Notes: a model not told the origin generated them from the letters alone. DNA of 64,000 nt from Haematobia irritans (GCF_050003625.1 NC_134397.1:225928537-225992536), one strand, 5' to 3'; shown: positions 11,710 through 23,789, counted from the first letter of the stretch. Numbers and translations are program-made.

Positions 11710-12035
11710 CGGGAGCCACCGTGGTGCAATGGTTAGCATGCCCGCCTTGTATACACAAGGTCGTGGGTTCGATTCCTGCTTCGACCGAACACCAAAAAGT
11801 TTTTCAGCGGTGGATCTGTAATGCTGGTGACATTTCTGAGGGTTTCAAAGCTTCTCTAAGTGTTTTCACTGCAATGTGGACTCGGCTATAAAAAGGAGGT
11901 CCCTTGTCATTGAGCTTAACATGGAATCGGGCAGCACTCAGTGATAAGAGAGAAGTTCACCAATGTGGTATCACAATGGACTGAATAGTCTAAGTGAGCC
12001 TGACACATCGGGCTGCCACCTAACCTAACCTAACC
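11710..12035 (+). mobile_element. tRNA-derived SINE, copy 1, with 12-bp target duplication
   Basis: The 5' part has a pol III A box (TGGTGCAATGG, 11722-11732) and B box (GGTTCGATTCC, 11766-11776), both fitting consensus. The 3' part reads GGACTGAATAGTCTAAGTGA, then GCCTGA and CGGGCTGCCAC, and ends in TAACC repeats. The 12-bp direct repeat TATCGTTATCCA (11698-11709, 12036-12047) marks the insertion exactly. SINEs are pol III transcripts mobilised by a LINE. The 3' end matches the LINE at 46668-48641. Other copies: 30787, 33427, 59635. Confidence 0.92.
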
Positions 12036-12047
12036 TATCGTTATCCA

Positions 12048-13541
12048 TTCACAATTTACAGAATTATTTCGAAAAACTCAATTTGAAACCACCGGGGATG
12101 AAGAGTCATTATTCTCCAGCACCAATATGAATGCAGGAATTATGACATAAAAGCTCTCGGTAAGCAGTTCTTCATCTCAACTACTGACTCCATTTCTCCT
12201 GATGAATACATTAATGAGTGTTCCGATGATGGATGTACTATTCCATAGACGAAATGAATAAATAATTAAACCGATGTTATTTTTAATAAATCGTTAAACT
12301 CAAGCATTATTGTTGAGATATTAAGTTACTCAAAATTTCGTAAAAAGGTTAATGTCATTAATACATTTTACACGTATACATTTTACACTTTATTAAAGAC
12401 ATATTTCTTTGACACAAAGGACTGTTAGTAGTCTTATATGACATCGATAACTAATTTTTCTCTAAAATAATTTTGTGCTCCTCACGACTTCCCTAGCATT
12501 CAGAAACAAATCACTTATTTCAATAAAGATTTGAGATTTGAATATGCCCGCATTCTGTTAACGTGTCATACCCTCATATAAGTAAACACGAAATCAATAA
12601 ACGCTACTTAAGCATAATCTGTGACAGATTCTTCTCATCAACGGCAGCATTGTTGTGAATTCTTATCGTATGCTTAGTTATTCCAAGCACGCATTTGCAA
12701 AGCCTCCTACTGCCTGCTCATTCCTGGAGTCACCCACCACCCTAGAAAAAAGGTAGTCAAATAAGTCTGATGGTGGTATATCACCATCACATATGCCTCT
12801 TTTGAGTGGAAGACTCCAAGGAATGTAGGCAACACACAAAAGAATTTCCCCATGATATTCTTTTGAGGGCATCTTGAGGTTAACTTCCTTATTTGCTTTT
12901 AATTTTTTACCCCTTGTCATTTCATTGTGACATTTTTTCATCAGCAACTTTACAGTGTTGTTATGTGAAATTCGAGATTATACCTTCAGCGTCTAGGAAA
13001 AATGTGGGCTTCAGTGTCTAATACCATATCCCATCCCATGGAATTTCCTTGTTAGTTAAATCCATTGAGTGAGCGTTTATATGGGGAATTTTAATGAGTT
13101 TGTTTAGAATTCACTTTCAATGGATTAATACGAACTTCGACAAAAAAAAAAAAGACTATGGGGATTTGCAACCTACACGCTTGTCAAAAGCCTTTTGGCA
13201 ATTGTGATACATTTGCGGTTCTTTTCACTAGGCAATGTAGGAGGGGGAAGGGAATATCAAATAAAGATTTTCTCTAATAGCTTTCCTCAGGGAATGATTA
13301 GGAAACCACTATCGTTGGATACATTTTGCTTGGGTTTTCTTAATTGATGAAATCAAGAGATAAATACACAAGGGAGAACCTCATGATGTGGGATCAGTTT
13401 ATATTTAGTTTTGTTTTAACTTAATTTGAAATAATTCGCTATTGCTCTTTGATTAGAGAGGGTCAAAGAAATAAGGCACGACTGAATGGGCTTGACAATC
13501 TTGACAAACTGTATGTAATCACACAACTTTCTGACCTAAAC
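12048..13541. other. intron; one unexplained minus-strand open frame
   Basis: Mostly without recognised repeats. On the minus strand an open stretch at 12678-12977 encodes about 99 residues including NLKMPSKEYHGEILLCVAY, then IPWSLPLKRG. GEILLCVAY faintly recalls the first strand of a C2 domain, but the match is short, no normal start or splice context is visible, and it ends quickly. I do not assign a function; it may be chance or a small pseudogene fragment. Confidence 0.35.
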
Positions 13542-15490
13542 TAACCAGACCCCGGGAATAAAGGTTATTTGGAGGACATTTGCATTAATTTTCTTTCACT
13601 GGCCTGCACCCTGCGCGAAATGGATCAATCTCAAAACTGATCCTGACTGAGGATAAGCCTCATGTATGCGCTCTGCCCAGTTGGACGCACACACAAATAG
13701 ATGCAGCATTAACACATAAGAGTACATGGTGGCGTATAAAAATCTAGGGTACCATTCACATTTGTCATACGCCACCTAGAACAGAGGAAAGGTAGATTTT
13801 GGCTACAAAAAAGTAAGTCTTGTAGTTCGATTCGATTTATTCGATTTGAGCTCTTGTCGCAATATCAGGACGCTGTTTTCAATTTAAAATAATATTCCAC
13901 AAAAAATCGCCAAATATTTTTTGCATTTTTATAAAACTTAAAAAAAGCTAGCAACCACTGACTTTTATGACCTCGAGCGGGTCTCGTTCTTTATTAATTA
14001 ATTGTTTGTACCGAACTAGCACGCAAATCATAATTACTCTAATCTTGTATGATCCCCATTTTTATACCCTCCACCACTACTGTGGTACAGGGTATAATAA
14101 GTTTGTGCATTTGTATGTAACGCCAAGAAGGAAACGTCTGAGACCCATCGTTTAGTATACCGATCTTCTTAGAATTAAATTCTGAGTCGATTTAGCGATG
14201 TCCGTCTGTCCGTCTGTCTGTCTGTCTGTTGATGTATTTTTGTGCAAAGTACAGCTCGCAGTTTTAGTCCGATTGTCCTAAAATTTGGTACAGGGTCCTG
14301 TTTCGACTCAAAGACGATCCCTATTGATTTTGGAAAAAATCGGTTCAGATTTAGATATATCTGCCATATATATTTTTCACCGATCTGGTCATAATTGGCG
14401 TGTATATCAACCGATCTTCCTCAAATTCCGCACATCCGAATATTTTATGAGTCTCGAAAAACTTGCAAGATATCATCCAAATCGGTTCAGATTTAGATAT
14501 AGCTCCCGTATATAGCTTTCGCCCGATTTACACTCCTTTGTCCACAGAGGCCAATTTTTTGCTCCGATTTAGTTGAAATTTTGCACAGAGAGTAGAATTA
14601 GCATTACAGCTATGCGTGTCAAATTTGGTGGAAATCGGTTCAGATTTAGATATAGCTTCCATATATAGCTTTCGCCCGATTTACACTCATATGACCACAG
14701 AGGCCAATCTTTTACTCCGATTTAATTGAAATTTTGCACAGGGTGTAGAATAAGCATTGTAGCTATGCGTGCCAAAGTTGGTTGAAATCGGTTCAGATTT
14801 AGATATAGCTCCCATATATAGCTTTCGCCCGATTTACACTCATATGACCACAGAGGCTAATTTTTTGCTCCGATTTAGTTGAAATTTTGCACAGGGAGTA
14901 GAATTAGCATTGTTGCTATGCGTGCTAAATAAGGTTGAAATCGGTTCAGATTTAGATATAGCTCCCATATATATGTTTTTCTGATTTTGACAAAAATGGT
15001 AAAAATACCAACATTTTCCTTGTAAAATCGCCACTGCTTAGTCGAAAAGTTGTAAAAATTACTCTAATTTTCTTAAACTTCTAATACATATATATCGAGC
15101 GATAAATCATAAATAAACTTTTGCGAAGTTTCCTTAAAATTGCTTCAGATTTAAATGTTTCCCATATTTTTTACTAACATTGTGTTCCACCCTAGTCCAT
15201 CTTAAATTTTGAGTCTATAGATTTTGTAAAAGTCTATCACTTAAATTTTGAGTCTATAGATTTTGTAAAAGTCTATCAAATTCTGTCCAAATCGAGTGAT
15301 ATTTAAATGTATGTATTTGGGACAAACCTTTATATATAGCACCCAACACATTTGACAGATGTGATATGGTATCGAAAATTTAGATCTACAAAGTGGTGCA
15401 GGGTATAATATAGTCGGCCCCGCCCGACTTTAGACTTTCCTTACTTGTTTCGTAATAAGGATTTTCGTTCGACAAAAACACTGACCAGAA
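13542..15490. repeat. tandem duplication, copy 1 (split by a DINE-like element)
   Basis: Begins TAACCAGACCCCGGGAATAA and matches 16881-17485 nearly base for base through GAGCGGGTCTCGTTC to TTTTCGTTCGACAAAAAC. Without the 14061-15450 insert the unit is about 560 bp. It includes a hairpin (13728-13737 pairs with 13767-13776, stem GGTGGCGTAT) and a TATAAAAA motif. No gene recognised. An LTR origin is possible but not shown. Confidence 0.85.
14061..15450 (+). mobile_element. DINE/HINE-like element, subfamily ii
   Basis: Starts TATACCCTCCACCACTAC, carries a GTCC/GTCT microsatellite (near 14203-14230) and 153-bp units (CGCCCGATTTACACTC at 14520, 14673, 14826), and ends CGGCCCCGCCCGACTTTAGA, then CTTTCCTTACTTGTTT. 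The paralogous empty site in 16881-17485 (CCCCAGTTTTTCGAATG) shows insertion into a T run. No coding capacity. Confidence 0.78.
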
Positions 15491-15498
15491 ATAACCAG

Positions 15499-16879
15499 CA
15501 GCGTTGCCAGAATTGTTTCACCAAAAACCGCTAGATTTGCCCAAAAAAATAGCTAAAAAAAGCTAAAAAATGCTAAAAAATAGCTAGAAAAAAAGCTAAA
15601 TTTGTTTGTATCAAAAGTCACATTTTTGATTGAAATTTAACAAACTTAAAGGCTTTATTTCACTTACAATGCATATTATTTTCATTTTAATTCCACTTCT
15701 GTGAGACTGTAACAATATCTAAGGCTTATTAGCTCTGTTTGCGTATTCGATACATTTTGATTACTATCACAAATTTTTTACTGGAAGTCCTTCGTTTTGT
15801 GGGAGCTACCTTCCCAACACCTCTATTTTATTTACTTGTTATTTTAAAATATTAAATGATCTAAGCATGCTTTGGATTTGGTAAAAAAATGATTTGTCAT
15901 TTTTTTAAATAAAATTTTAGTTTGGTTTTGAAATTGTGAAAAATTCGAAATACATTACTTTTATTTAAATTGTAGAAAATACCTATAGTTTACATTTCCC
16001 AGTAAAAACATTTTCCTTTTCTTCATGAGCTATCAAAGTGCTTTAAAAACGTGCTAACGCCAACTTAAATTTCCAAATTCAGTCTCGACTTCAAGTAGAA
16101 ATTATTGTATATATACGTTTTTAAAATAAAGTGTTGAAAAACATCTTCTATTTTTGAACGCTATTTTGGTTTGTGGCAAAAACTCCTCACATTTAAAGAC
16201 TATTTCATTAATTCTTCCTTCTTTCATGAAAACATACCCATTTTTAAGTTGAATCACTTAATTATAAGGTCAAAACGACTTTATCGTCTTTTGGACAAGG
16301 AAAACAGTTTATATAAAAGAAATTCACAAATGCTATTATAACCAAAATTCGCGTTCGTATTTTAAGGAGACGACAATATTTTTTCAGTGCACAAAGCAAT
16401 TCACATCTACTATTTTAATTTAGTAATATCGTAATAACTTTAGAATATTATAATAACATAAAAAGGATAAACGAGTCAAATGATAATATTCCCAATAATT
16501 TACTGACAGTTTATCTAACAAATTTGTATGGTAATATTAGATTTAAAGTTTACGATAACTTTTATGTATATAATGAAAAAACTTTACAACAAGGTGTATT
16601 TGCTACAAAAATGCCCGCATAATGGCTGGACTCATTATTAATTTTTCAACTGAGCTTTGAAATATGTGGAAACCCTTATACTTGCAGCACGCTTAGATAA
16701 AAACGCCGATTTATCCATATTTCAATAGAAACATGTCGAAAATAAAAAAGCCAAAAATAGCTAAAAGGGTCATGAAAAAAAGCCAGAAAAAAAAGCTAAA
16801 AGCTAAATGCATTTTTTCCCGCTAAACGTCTTCAAAAAAAGCCAAATCTAGCGGGAAAAAAGCTAAATTGGCAACGCTG
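15499..16879. mobile_element. hAT-like element with 8-bp target duplication
   Basis: Termini CAGCGTTGCCAG and TTGGCAACGCTG are inverted, and subterminal CGCTAGATTTG / CAAATCTAGCG blocks mirror each other. The 8-bp direct repeat ATAACCAG flanks both sides (15491-15498, 16880-16887), the hAT hallmark. Subterminal regions repeat AAAGCTAAAA. A CACTGAAAAAA MITE fragment lies inside, reversed, at about 15998-16391. No transposase frame is visible, so it is non-autonomous. Confidence 0.88.
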
Positions 16880-16880
16880 A

Positions 16881-17485
16881 TAACCAGACCCCGGGAATAA
16901 AGGTTATTTGGAGGACATTTGCATTAATTTTCTTCCTGCACCCTGCGTGAAATGGATCAATCTCAAAACTGATCCTGACTGAGGATAAGCCTCTTGTATG
17001 CGCTCTTCCCAGATGGACGCACACACGCTGCAGCATTGGCACATAAGAGTACATGGTGGCGTATAAAAATCTAGGGTACCACTCACATTTGTCATACGCC
17101 ACCTAGAACTGGTGAAAGGTAGATTTTGGCTACAAAAAACGTAAGTCTTGTAGTTAGACGCAGTATTGTAGTATTTTTTGAGCTCTTGTCACATTATCAG
17201 GATGCTTTTGTCAATTTAAAACAATATTCCAGAAAAAAAATATCGCCAAACAATTTGTTGCATAAAAAATAGAAAAAAACGGCAACCATTGACTTTTATG
17301 TCCTAGAGCGGGTCTCGTTCTTTATTAATTAATTTCTTTATTGCTTCACGGATTCACAGTTTTTACTTTTATTTCTGAAAAAAAAAAGTTTGCACAAATC
17401 TAGCACGCAAACCATAATTACTCAAACCTTGCATTATCCCCAGTTTTTCGAATGAGGCTTTTCGTTCGACAAAAACCCAGGAAAA
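16881..17485. repeat. tandem duplication, copy 2 (without the DINE-like insert)
   Basis: Same order as copy 1, including the GGTGGCGTAT hairpin (17055-17064 with 17094-17103) and TATAAAAA. It carries about 60 bp not seen in copy 1 (around 17336-17400). It preserves the empty site of the DINE-like element of copy 1. Confidence 0.85.
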
Positions 17486-17620
17486 AAAGTGCCAGCAAAG
17501 CAGTACATTCATTTCAAATAGATGGAAAATTTCGCAATGAATGAATGAATTTTAATTAAAAATTAAAAAAGTCCATCACTTTTTTAACAGACTTGGTCTT
17601 CCGAGTTTGCATAAATTATT

Positions 17621-19287
17621 ATACCTTGCGCCACACTGTGGAACAGGGTAAGTTAGTGCATATGTTTGTAACACCCAGAAGGAGACGAGATAGACACATG
17701 GTGTCTTTGGCAATAATGCTCAGGGTGGGTCCCTGAGTCGATATAACCATGTCCGTCCATCCGTCCGTCTGTCTGTGAACACATTTTTGTGATCAAAGTC
17801 TGGGTCGCAATTTAAGTCCAATCGCCTTCAAATTTGGCACATGTACCTAATTTGGGTCAGAATAGAACCCTATTGATTTTGGACGAAATCGGTTCTGATT
17901 TAGATATAGCTCTCATATATATCTTTCGCCCGATATGGACTTATAGCCCCAGAAGACAGATTTTTGGCCGAATTTGGTTGAAATTTTGCACTAGGAGTAC
18001 AATTAGTAGTATAGTCAAGTGTGCAAAATTTGATTGAAATCGGTTCAGATTTAGATATAGCTCCCATATATATCTTTCGCCCGATATGGACTTATATGGC
18101 CCCAGAAGCCAGATTTTTGGCCGTATTTGGTTGAAATTTTGCACTAGGAGTACAATTAGTAGTATAATCAAGTGTGCCAAATTTGGTTGAAATCGATTCA
18201 GATTTAGATATTCCTCCCATATATATCTTTCGCCCGATATGGACTTATATGGCCCCAGAAGCCAAATTTTTGGCCGAATTTGGTTGAAATTTTGCACTAG
18301 GAGTACAATTAGTAGTATAATCAAGTGTGCCAAATTTGGTTGAAATCGATTCAGATTTAGATATAGCTCCCATATATATCTTTCGCCCGATATGCACTTA
18401 TATGGACCCAGAAGCCAGAGTTTCATCCCGATTAGCTTGAAATTTTGCACAAGGAGTAAAATTAGTAGTATAGTCATGTGTGCAAAATTTGATTGAAATC
18501 GGTTCAGATTTAGATATAGCTCCCATATATATCTTTCGCCCGTTATGGACTTATATGGCCCCAGAAGCCAGATTTTTGGCCCAATTTGGTTGAAATTTTG
18601 CACTAGGAGTACAATTAGTAGTATAGTCAAGTGTGCCAAATTTGGTTGAAATCGATTCAGATTTAGATGGAGCTCCCATATATAGCTTTCGCCCGATTTA
18701 CACTCATATGACCACAGAGGCCAATTTTTAACTGCGATTTAGTTGAAAATTTGCACAGAGAGTACAAGTAGTAGTATAGTCAAGTGTGCCAAATTTGATT
18801 GAAATCGGTTCAGATTTAGATATAGCTCCCATATATATGTTTTTCTGATTTCGACAAAAATGGTCAAAATACCAAAATTTTCCTTGTCAAATCACCACTG
18901 CTTAGTCGAAAAGTTGTAAAAATGACTCTAATTTCCTTAACTTCTAATACATATATATCGAGCGATTAATCATAAATATACTTTTGCGAAGTTTCCTTAA
19001 AATTGCTTCAGATTTAAATGTTTCCCATATTTTTTACTAACATTGTGGTGGAACACAATGGTGCATTAGCCGACTTAAATTTTGAGTCTATAGATTTTGT
19101 AGAAGTCTATCAAATTCTGTCCAGATCGAGTGATATTGAAATGCACGTATTTGGGACAAACCTTTATATATAGCCCCCAACACATTCGACGGATTTGATA
19201 CTGTATCGAAAATTTAGATCTACAAAGTGGTGCAGGGTATAATATAGTCGGCCCCGCCCGATTTTAGACTTTACTTACTTGTTTTTT
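17621..19287 (+). mobile_element. DINE/HINE-like element, subfamily ii, with in-frame 153-bp units
   Basis: Starts ATACCTTGCGCCACACTG, has a GTCC/GTCT tract near 17751-17775, then about six units; the TTTCGCCCG landmark recurs near 17927, 18078, 18231, 18384 and 18537 (one 151, then 153 bp). It ends CGGCCCCGCCCGATTTTAGA, then CTTACTTGTT. Because 153 is a multiple of 3, the minus strand stays open for 232 codons (18639-17941) as repeated 51-residue blocks with YIWELYLNLNRF and ILLIVLLVQNF. I regard that frame as a by-product. Confidence 0.78.
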
Positions 19288-19409
19288 AATTAAAGAAATA
19301 AAAATTGACTTAATTAATTCAATGTTTCTATCTTAATTAAAAGTTAATTGTATCAATTATTTTATTAATTTAAACTTCAATCAACTTTGTATTTTTTCAG
19401 TGATATTTT

Positions 19410-19551
19410 TATACCCACCACCATAGAATGGTGATGGGGGTATAATAAGTTTGTCATTCCGTTTGTAACACATCGAAATATCGATTTCCGACTATATAAA
19501 GTATATATATTCTTGATCAGGGAGAAATTCTAAGACGATATAACGATGTCC

Positions 19552-19585
<34 letters not shown>

Positions 19586-20807
19586 TGTAATCACGCTACA
19601 GTCTTCAATAATGAAGCAATCGTGCTGAAATTTTGCACAAGCTCGTCTTTTGTATGCAGGCAGCTCAAGTTCGAAGATGGGCTATATCGGTCCCGGTTTT
19701 GATATAGTCCCCATATAAACCGACCTCCCGATTTGGGGTCTTGGGCTTATAGAAATCGTAGTTTTTATCCAATTTGACTGAAATTTGAATTCTAGAGGTA
19801 TTTTATGACCGTGAAGAGGTGTGCAAATAATGGTGAGTATCGGTCCATGTTTTGGTATAGCCCCCATATAGACCGATCTCCCGACTTTACTTCTTGGGCT
19901 TATAGAAACCGCAGTTTTTATTCAATTTACCTGAAATTGGAAATCTAGAGGTATTGTAGGACCACAAATACGTATGCCGAAAATTGTGAGTATCGGTCCA
20001 TATTTTGGTATAGCCCCCATATAGACCGATCTCCCGATTTTACTTCTTGGGCTTATAGAAACCGCAGTTTTTATTCAATTTACCTGAAATTGGAAATCTA
20101 GAGGTATTGTAGGACCACAAAAACGTGTGCCAAAAATTGTGAGTATCGGTCCATGTTTTGGTATGGTCCCCATATAAAACGACCTCCCGATTTGGGGTCT
20201 TGGGCTTATAGAAACCAATTTGTCTGAAATTGGAAATCTAGAGGTAAGAGGTGTGCCGAAAACGGTGAGTATCGGTCCATATTTTAGTATAGCCCCCATA
20301 AGAACGATCTCCCGATTTAACTCCTTGGGTTTCTAGAAACCGTAGTTTTTATCTGATTTGCCTGAATTTGTAAATATTCTGATATTTTAGGCTCACAAAA
20401 ACGTGTATCGGATTAAGTTTTTATCGGTCCATTTGATAATGCCTCCATATAGACCGACTTCACTTCTTGACAGTGTAGAAGACGCACTGATCATGAAAAT
20501 TGCTTGAAACTCAATGTAAAATTTCCAGATTTTACTTCCACAGATTTAAGATTTCAAATTAAGACGTTATTTTATAATTTTCTTGCACACTTACAAGAGA
20601 TGTTAATGATTCCTCTAAAACTCAAACAAAAATGGTTCTTATAAATCCAGAATCTGATATAGTCCTCATAGGTGAAATCTTTAAATTTATCTTCGGGAAG
20701 TGTCCTCAAGTCCTCCTGAAATTTCAAAGGAAACCCTAATATTTGGTTCATGGTGGTGGGTATTTAAGATTCGGCCCGGCCGAACTTAGTGCTGTATATA
20801 CTTGTTT
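19410..20807 (+). mobile_element. DINE/HINE-like element, subfamily iii
   Basis: Starts TTATACCCACCACCATAG, continues with CGACTATATAAAGTATATAT and TCTTGATCAGGG, then a GTCT tract (19550-19583). Units repeat at 153 bp (CGGTCCAT at 19841, 19994, 20147), then one shortened to 126. The end is TTCGGCCCGGCCGAACTTAG, then TGCTGTATATACTTGTTT. The opening and the GTCT tract resemble Drosophila DINE-1 type elements. Confidence 0.78.
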
Positions 20808-21639
20808 CAGTGTGTTATTGCATTTCAGTCAAACAAAATAGTTTTGGCTATTAAAGAAATTGGCTGTTAGTAATACTGAACAATTTTTGAAAAAAAAAAA
20901 TGGAAATTCTCTCATCAAACCACTAAATCTCCAACTCAGAAATTTCGTCCAAATTCATGAAAAAATCCTATATTTTGGAGAAATTCCCAATATTGGCACC
21001 AACGGAAATGGGATCAAAGAAAAGAAATTTTCCTACAAAAGTATGTTTTGAAATGTTAAAAGAATGATAGCGATCATAGGGTTTTTGAGGGAAATACAAT
21101 ATGTGGATATCTTTTTTTTCGAGAGTTTTAATTGGACTTTTGCATAAACTACTAAATGTTGATGTTTTAAATAAAACAGGGCTATTCCAATTATAGCGTT
21201 AATTTAGTGTCACCTAGTTCACCGAAAATTTAGCATGAGTTTAACAAATGACTATTAATTCTGCAATTTCTTTTGCAACGCATCGAAATATGGTTTTGCG
21301 ACTATTTTCTATTTCTTTCTGTGTGTGGTAATCATCCTGTGTGGTACTGAAAGTTTTTGTCAGCAATTTCGAAAAAAGTCCCCATATCGACAAATCTCTC
21401 GATTTGATTTCTTGGGCTACTATACAACGAAATTTTATGGGATTTTCCTACACATAGATATATTTTAAGTCTATACATAAATGTACCGAATAGGGTATGA
21501 CCTATTTTCCTATAGATACGTCAAACATGGTTTAGTCTTTAATGTAGTTCTCATATTCGACGGTCTGCCGAAATAAATTGTCTGAAAGTTAAAAATAAAA
21601 TTTCCCGATTTTTCTTTTCATTGTCATCCAAGTAATAGA
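20808..21639. other. intron with a decayed DINE-like fragment
   Basis: About 21270-21610 retains traces of subfamily iii (GCATCGAAATATGG, CCCCATATCGACAAATCTC). The remainder is AT-rich. The 63-codon open frame near 20860 shows no family motif. Confidence 0.45.
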
Positions 21640-22560
21640 GGTAAAAATCAAAATATGCATACTGAGCGCAATGAGTGATACGTGTTTGGAGGTTGGTTTT
21701 CCTGATTTCTTGGGTGTGTCTCACCCAGAATTGACAGTTCTGGGTTGTTCGAGTGGTACGGTTGCGATTTTCCGAAAAAAAACAGGGGATCATTTACTTG
21801 GAAGCTCTTCGTGCGCGAGCACATTTTGTTTGATTTGTAACATTTTGAAACCCTGCAGTTTACTTTCGGGCTTATACGCATAAATCCACGATTCATCGCT
21901 CACAATGCACTGAATAGTCCAAGTAACACACAAAATTTTTTTTTCTGATTCAATCACGAAATTAATTGATCCAATTAATTTTTTAAGTGAAATGTCTTCA
22001 ATCACAGAAATGATAGTATAAATTGAAAGTCAATTAACATTAATTGATCCAATTAAAAATTTAATTGATTCAATTAAAAAATTAATTGATACTATTAATA
22101 TTTGTATTTGATTTTTGTTTCAATTAAAAAAATTTTTTAATCAATTAAATTTTTTATTGCATATTTTTTAAAATTCAATTAAGACTTTAATTGGAAAAAT
22201 TTTCTTGATTTTTTTTCTGTGAAACCTAAATCAAATTTGGCTGCCACTTTAACCTTTAGCTTATCACCTGTCATGATGTCATAGACGTGTTCCAAAGCAC
22301 GGTGATCGTATTTTTGGATCGTTTCTTTCGACCAATCGACACGTCCCTTCTTTTGAGCGACAAATTGTGTGGCATGCAATGAGAACAAATTCTTTGACCG
22401 TCAAAGGTTCATGCAATATTGAATGTATGCTAGAACCACTAAAGCCTAAGGTTGTCTCAATCTCACGACGATCTGGCAATATCAGTTGGAGCACAGAATC
22501 AATGGTTTCCGGAACTGCAACTGATTTTAGACGACGTTTACGAAATTCGTCTTAGAGTGA
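21640..22560 (-). pseudogene. mariner transposase remnant, interrupted by a MITE
   Basis: Minus-strand fragments in order: LPDRREIETTLGFSGSSIHS and ILHEPLTVK (helix-turn-helix), VDWSKETIQKYDHRALEHVY then DIMTGD, and after the MITE SDESWIYAYKPESK and FWVRHTQEIRKTN. These follow the order of mariner transposases of the type with DESWIYAYEPE. Frames change several times and the catalytic HHDNAS and PPYSPDLAP segments are absent. A second remnant of the same family is at 31183-31990. Confidence 0.8.
21926..22221. repeat. AATTAA-rich palindromic MITE, copy 2
   Basis: Begins ACACACAAAATTTTTTTTTC and ends TTGATTTTTTTTCTGTG, with TCAATTAA/TTAATTGA blocks mirrored through the middle. It lies within the mariner remnant, so it inserted later. 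Confidence 0.68.
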
Positions 22561-23789
22561 CGTAGGTAGTCGACTACCATACCATCGATAAATACTGTCC
22601 TTGACGCAGCTTTATCTTTAAAAAATGAATTAAGCTCATCAATTTAGGCGAAATGAATCGTTTAAGTTGCAGTAAACAAGAAAAATAGCGCTCATATTGT
22701 GAACACTGAAAAATATCAAGTTTTACAATATAGTTATCAATTGGCAGATTGCAACAATAATTTTGTCTAAACCCGAAATAAAAAAGACAACTCTCATATC
22801 TTAATAACGTTTTTTTTTTTACTTGAAACATGATATAATTTTCACCTGAATGCTAGTTTCAATTTGGAAGTTTAAGTTTTGGTTAAGATGTTTATAAAAA
22901 TTGTAATTTCGCACGATGACAAGAGATGGACAAATTCATAACTAAAATTCCTTTCCCAATATCAAGTTCGCAATGGCTTAATTTAAAAATAAATTGAGTC
23001 GTAAAAGTATAAAAGTATAATTTCTCATTCCATTGGCTCGAAATCAATTAAAGTAAGGACAAAATCTTTGGAGCTGGGAAAGCTTTCTTACACTTACACT
23101 TTTAAAATTTTCAACTTTTATATACTCCTAGTTCAGTCGATGGCGTATGGTGTCACGTAATCAGTTTCCCCCAACTTGGGATCTCTTTTAGTGGTTTTAA
23201 AAATAAAAAATAAAAAACATAATACTCCCTTACATAATTTTATATGTATGGGCAAATTTTTATACCAACTCAATAATTCCCCCTATAATCTGACCCTGAT
23301 AAGTGATAAGGGGGGCGAATGCATATAAAGGCAATTTCGGCATGAAAACTCCTCTTACATCGCCTATAATCTGTCATGAATATTGATTTCCATTACTAAG
23401 GTATTACACGTTTCCTTCATTCCTCAAGTCAAGACAAACATAGACAAAATGTATATGCCTAGGGAGCATATTTTAAAACCAATTTAAAGATATCATAGCT
23501 CAATTACCATAAAAAACATATTTTCATCTTATATTTTTTTTTTGCTTCATACAAAAGTAAACCGAAGACTACTCCACACAAACTTACGCAATTTCCAATA
23601 CTCCTCCCTCCCAAACTGAAGTAATTCATGATTTTCATACTTCAATGATTGGATGACAATGATTTGGGGGTGGTGGTGGTAGGGTATATGTTTGTGTTTA
23701 CTTTAGTACGAATATTTTATCCCATAGTCATTTTCCACTTATTTGACTTTTTTCTCATCGTTTCTTTTTTGTGTGTTTATTTTTTTTAG
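22561..23789. other. intron with a worn CACTGAAAAAA MITE
   Basis: 22706-23090 resembles the 10279 MITE (GAACACTGAAAAATATC at the left, GTAAGGACAAAATCTTTGGA at the right) but is rearranged. From 23090 to the acceptor at 23789 no repeat or gene is recognised. Confidence 0.5.

Noticed and set aside
11722..11790. tRNA gene from A and B boxes
   Set aside because: Boxes are followed by a SINE body with a LINE-like tail and a target duplication; a cloverleaf acceptor stem is not evident. It is a tRNA-derived SINE.
13542..17485. The two matching blocks as LTRs of one retrotransposon
   Set aside because: Nothing between them except a hAT-like element with its own target duplication; no primer-binding site or polyprotein. 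Kept only as a remote alternative.
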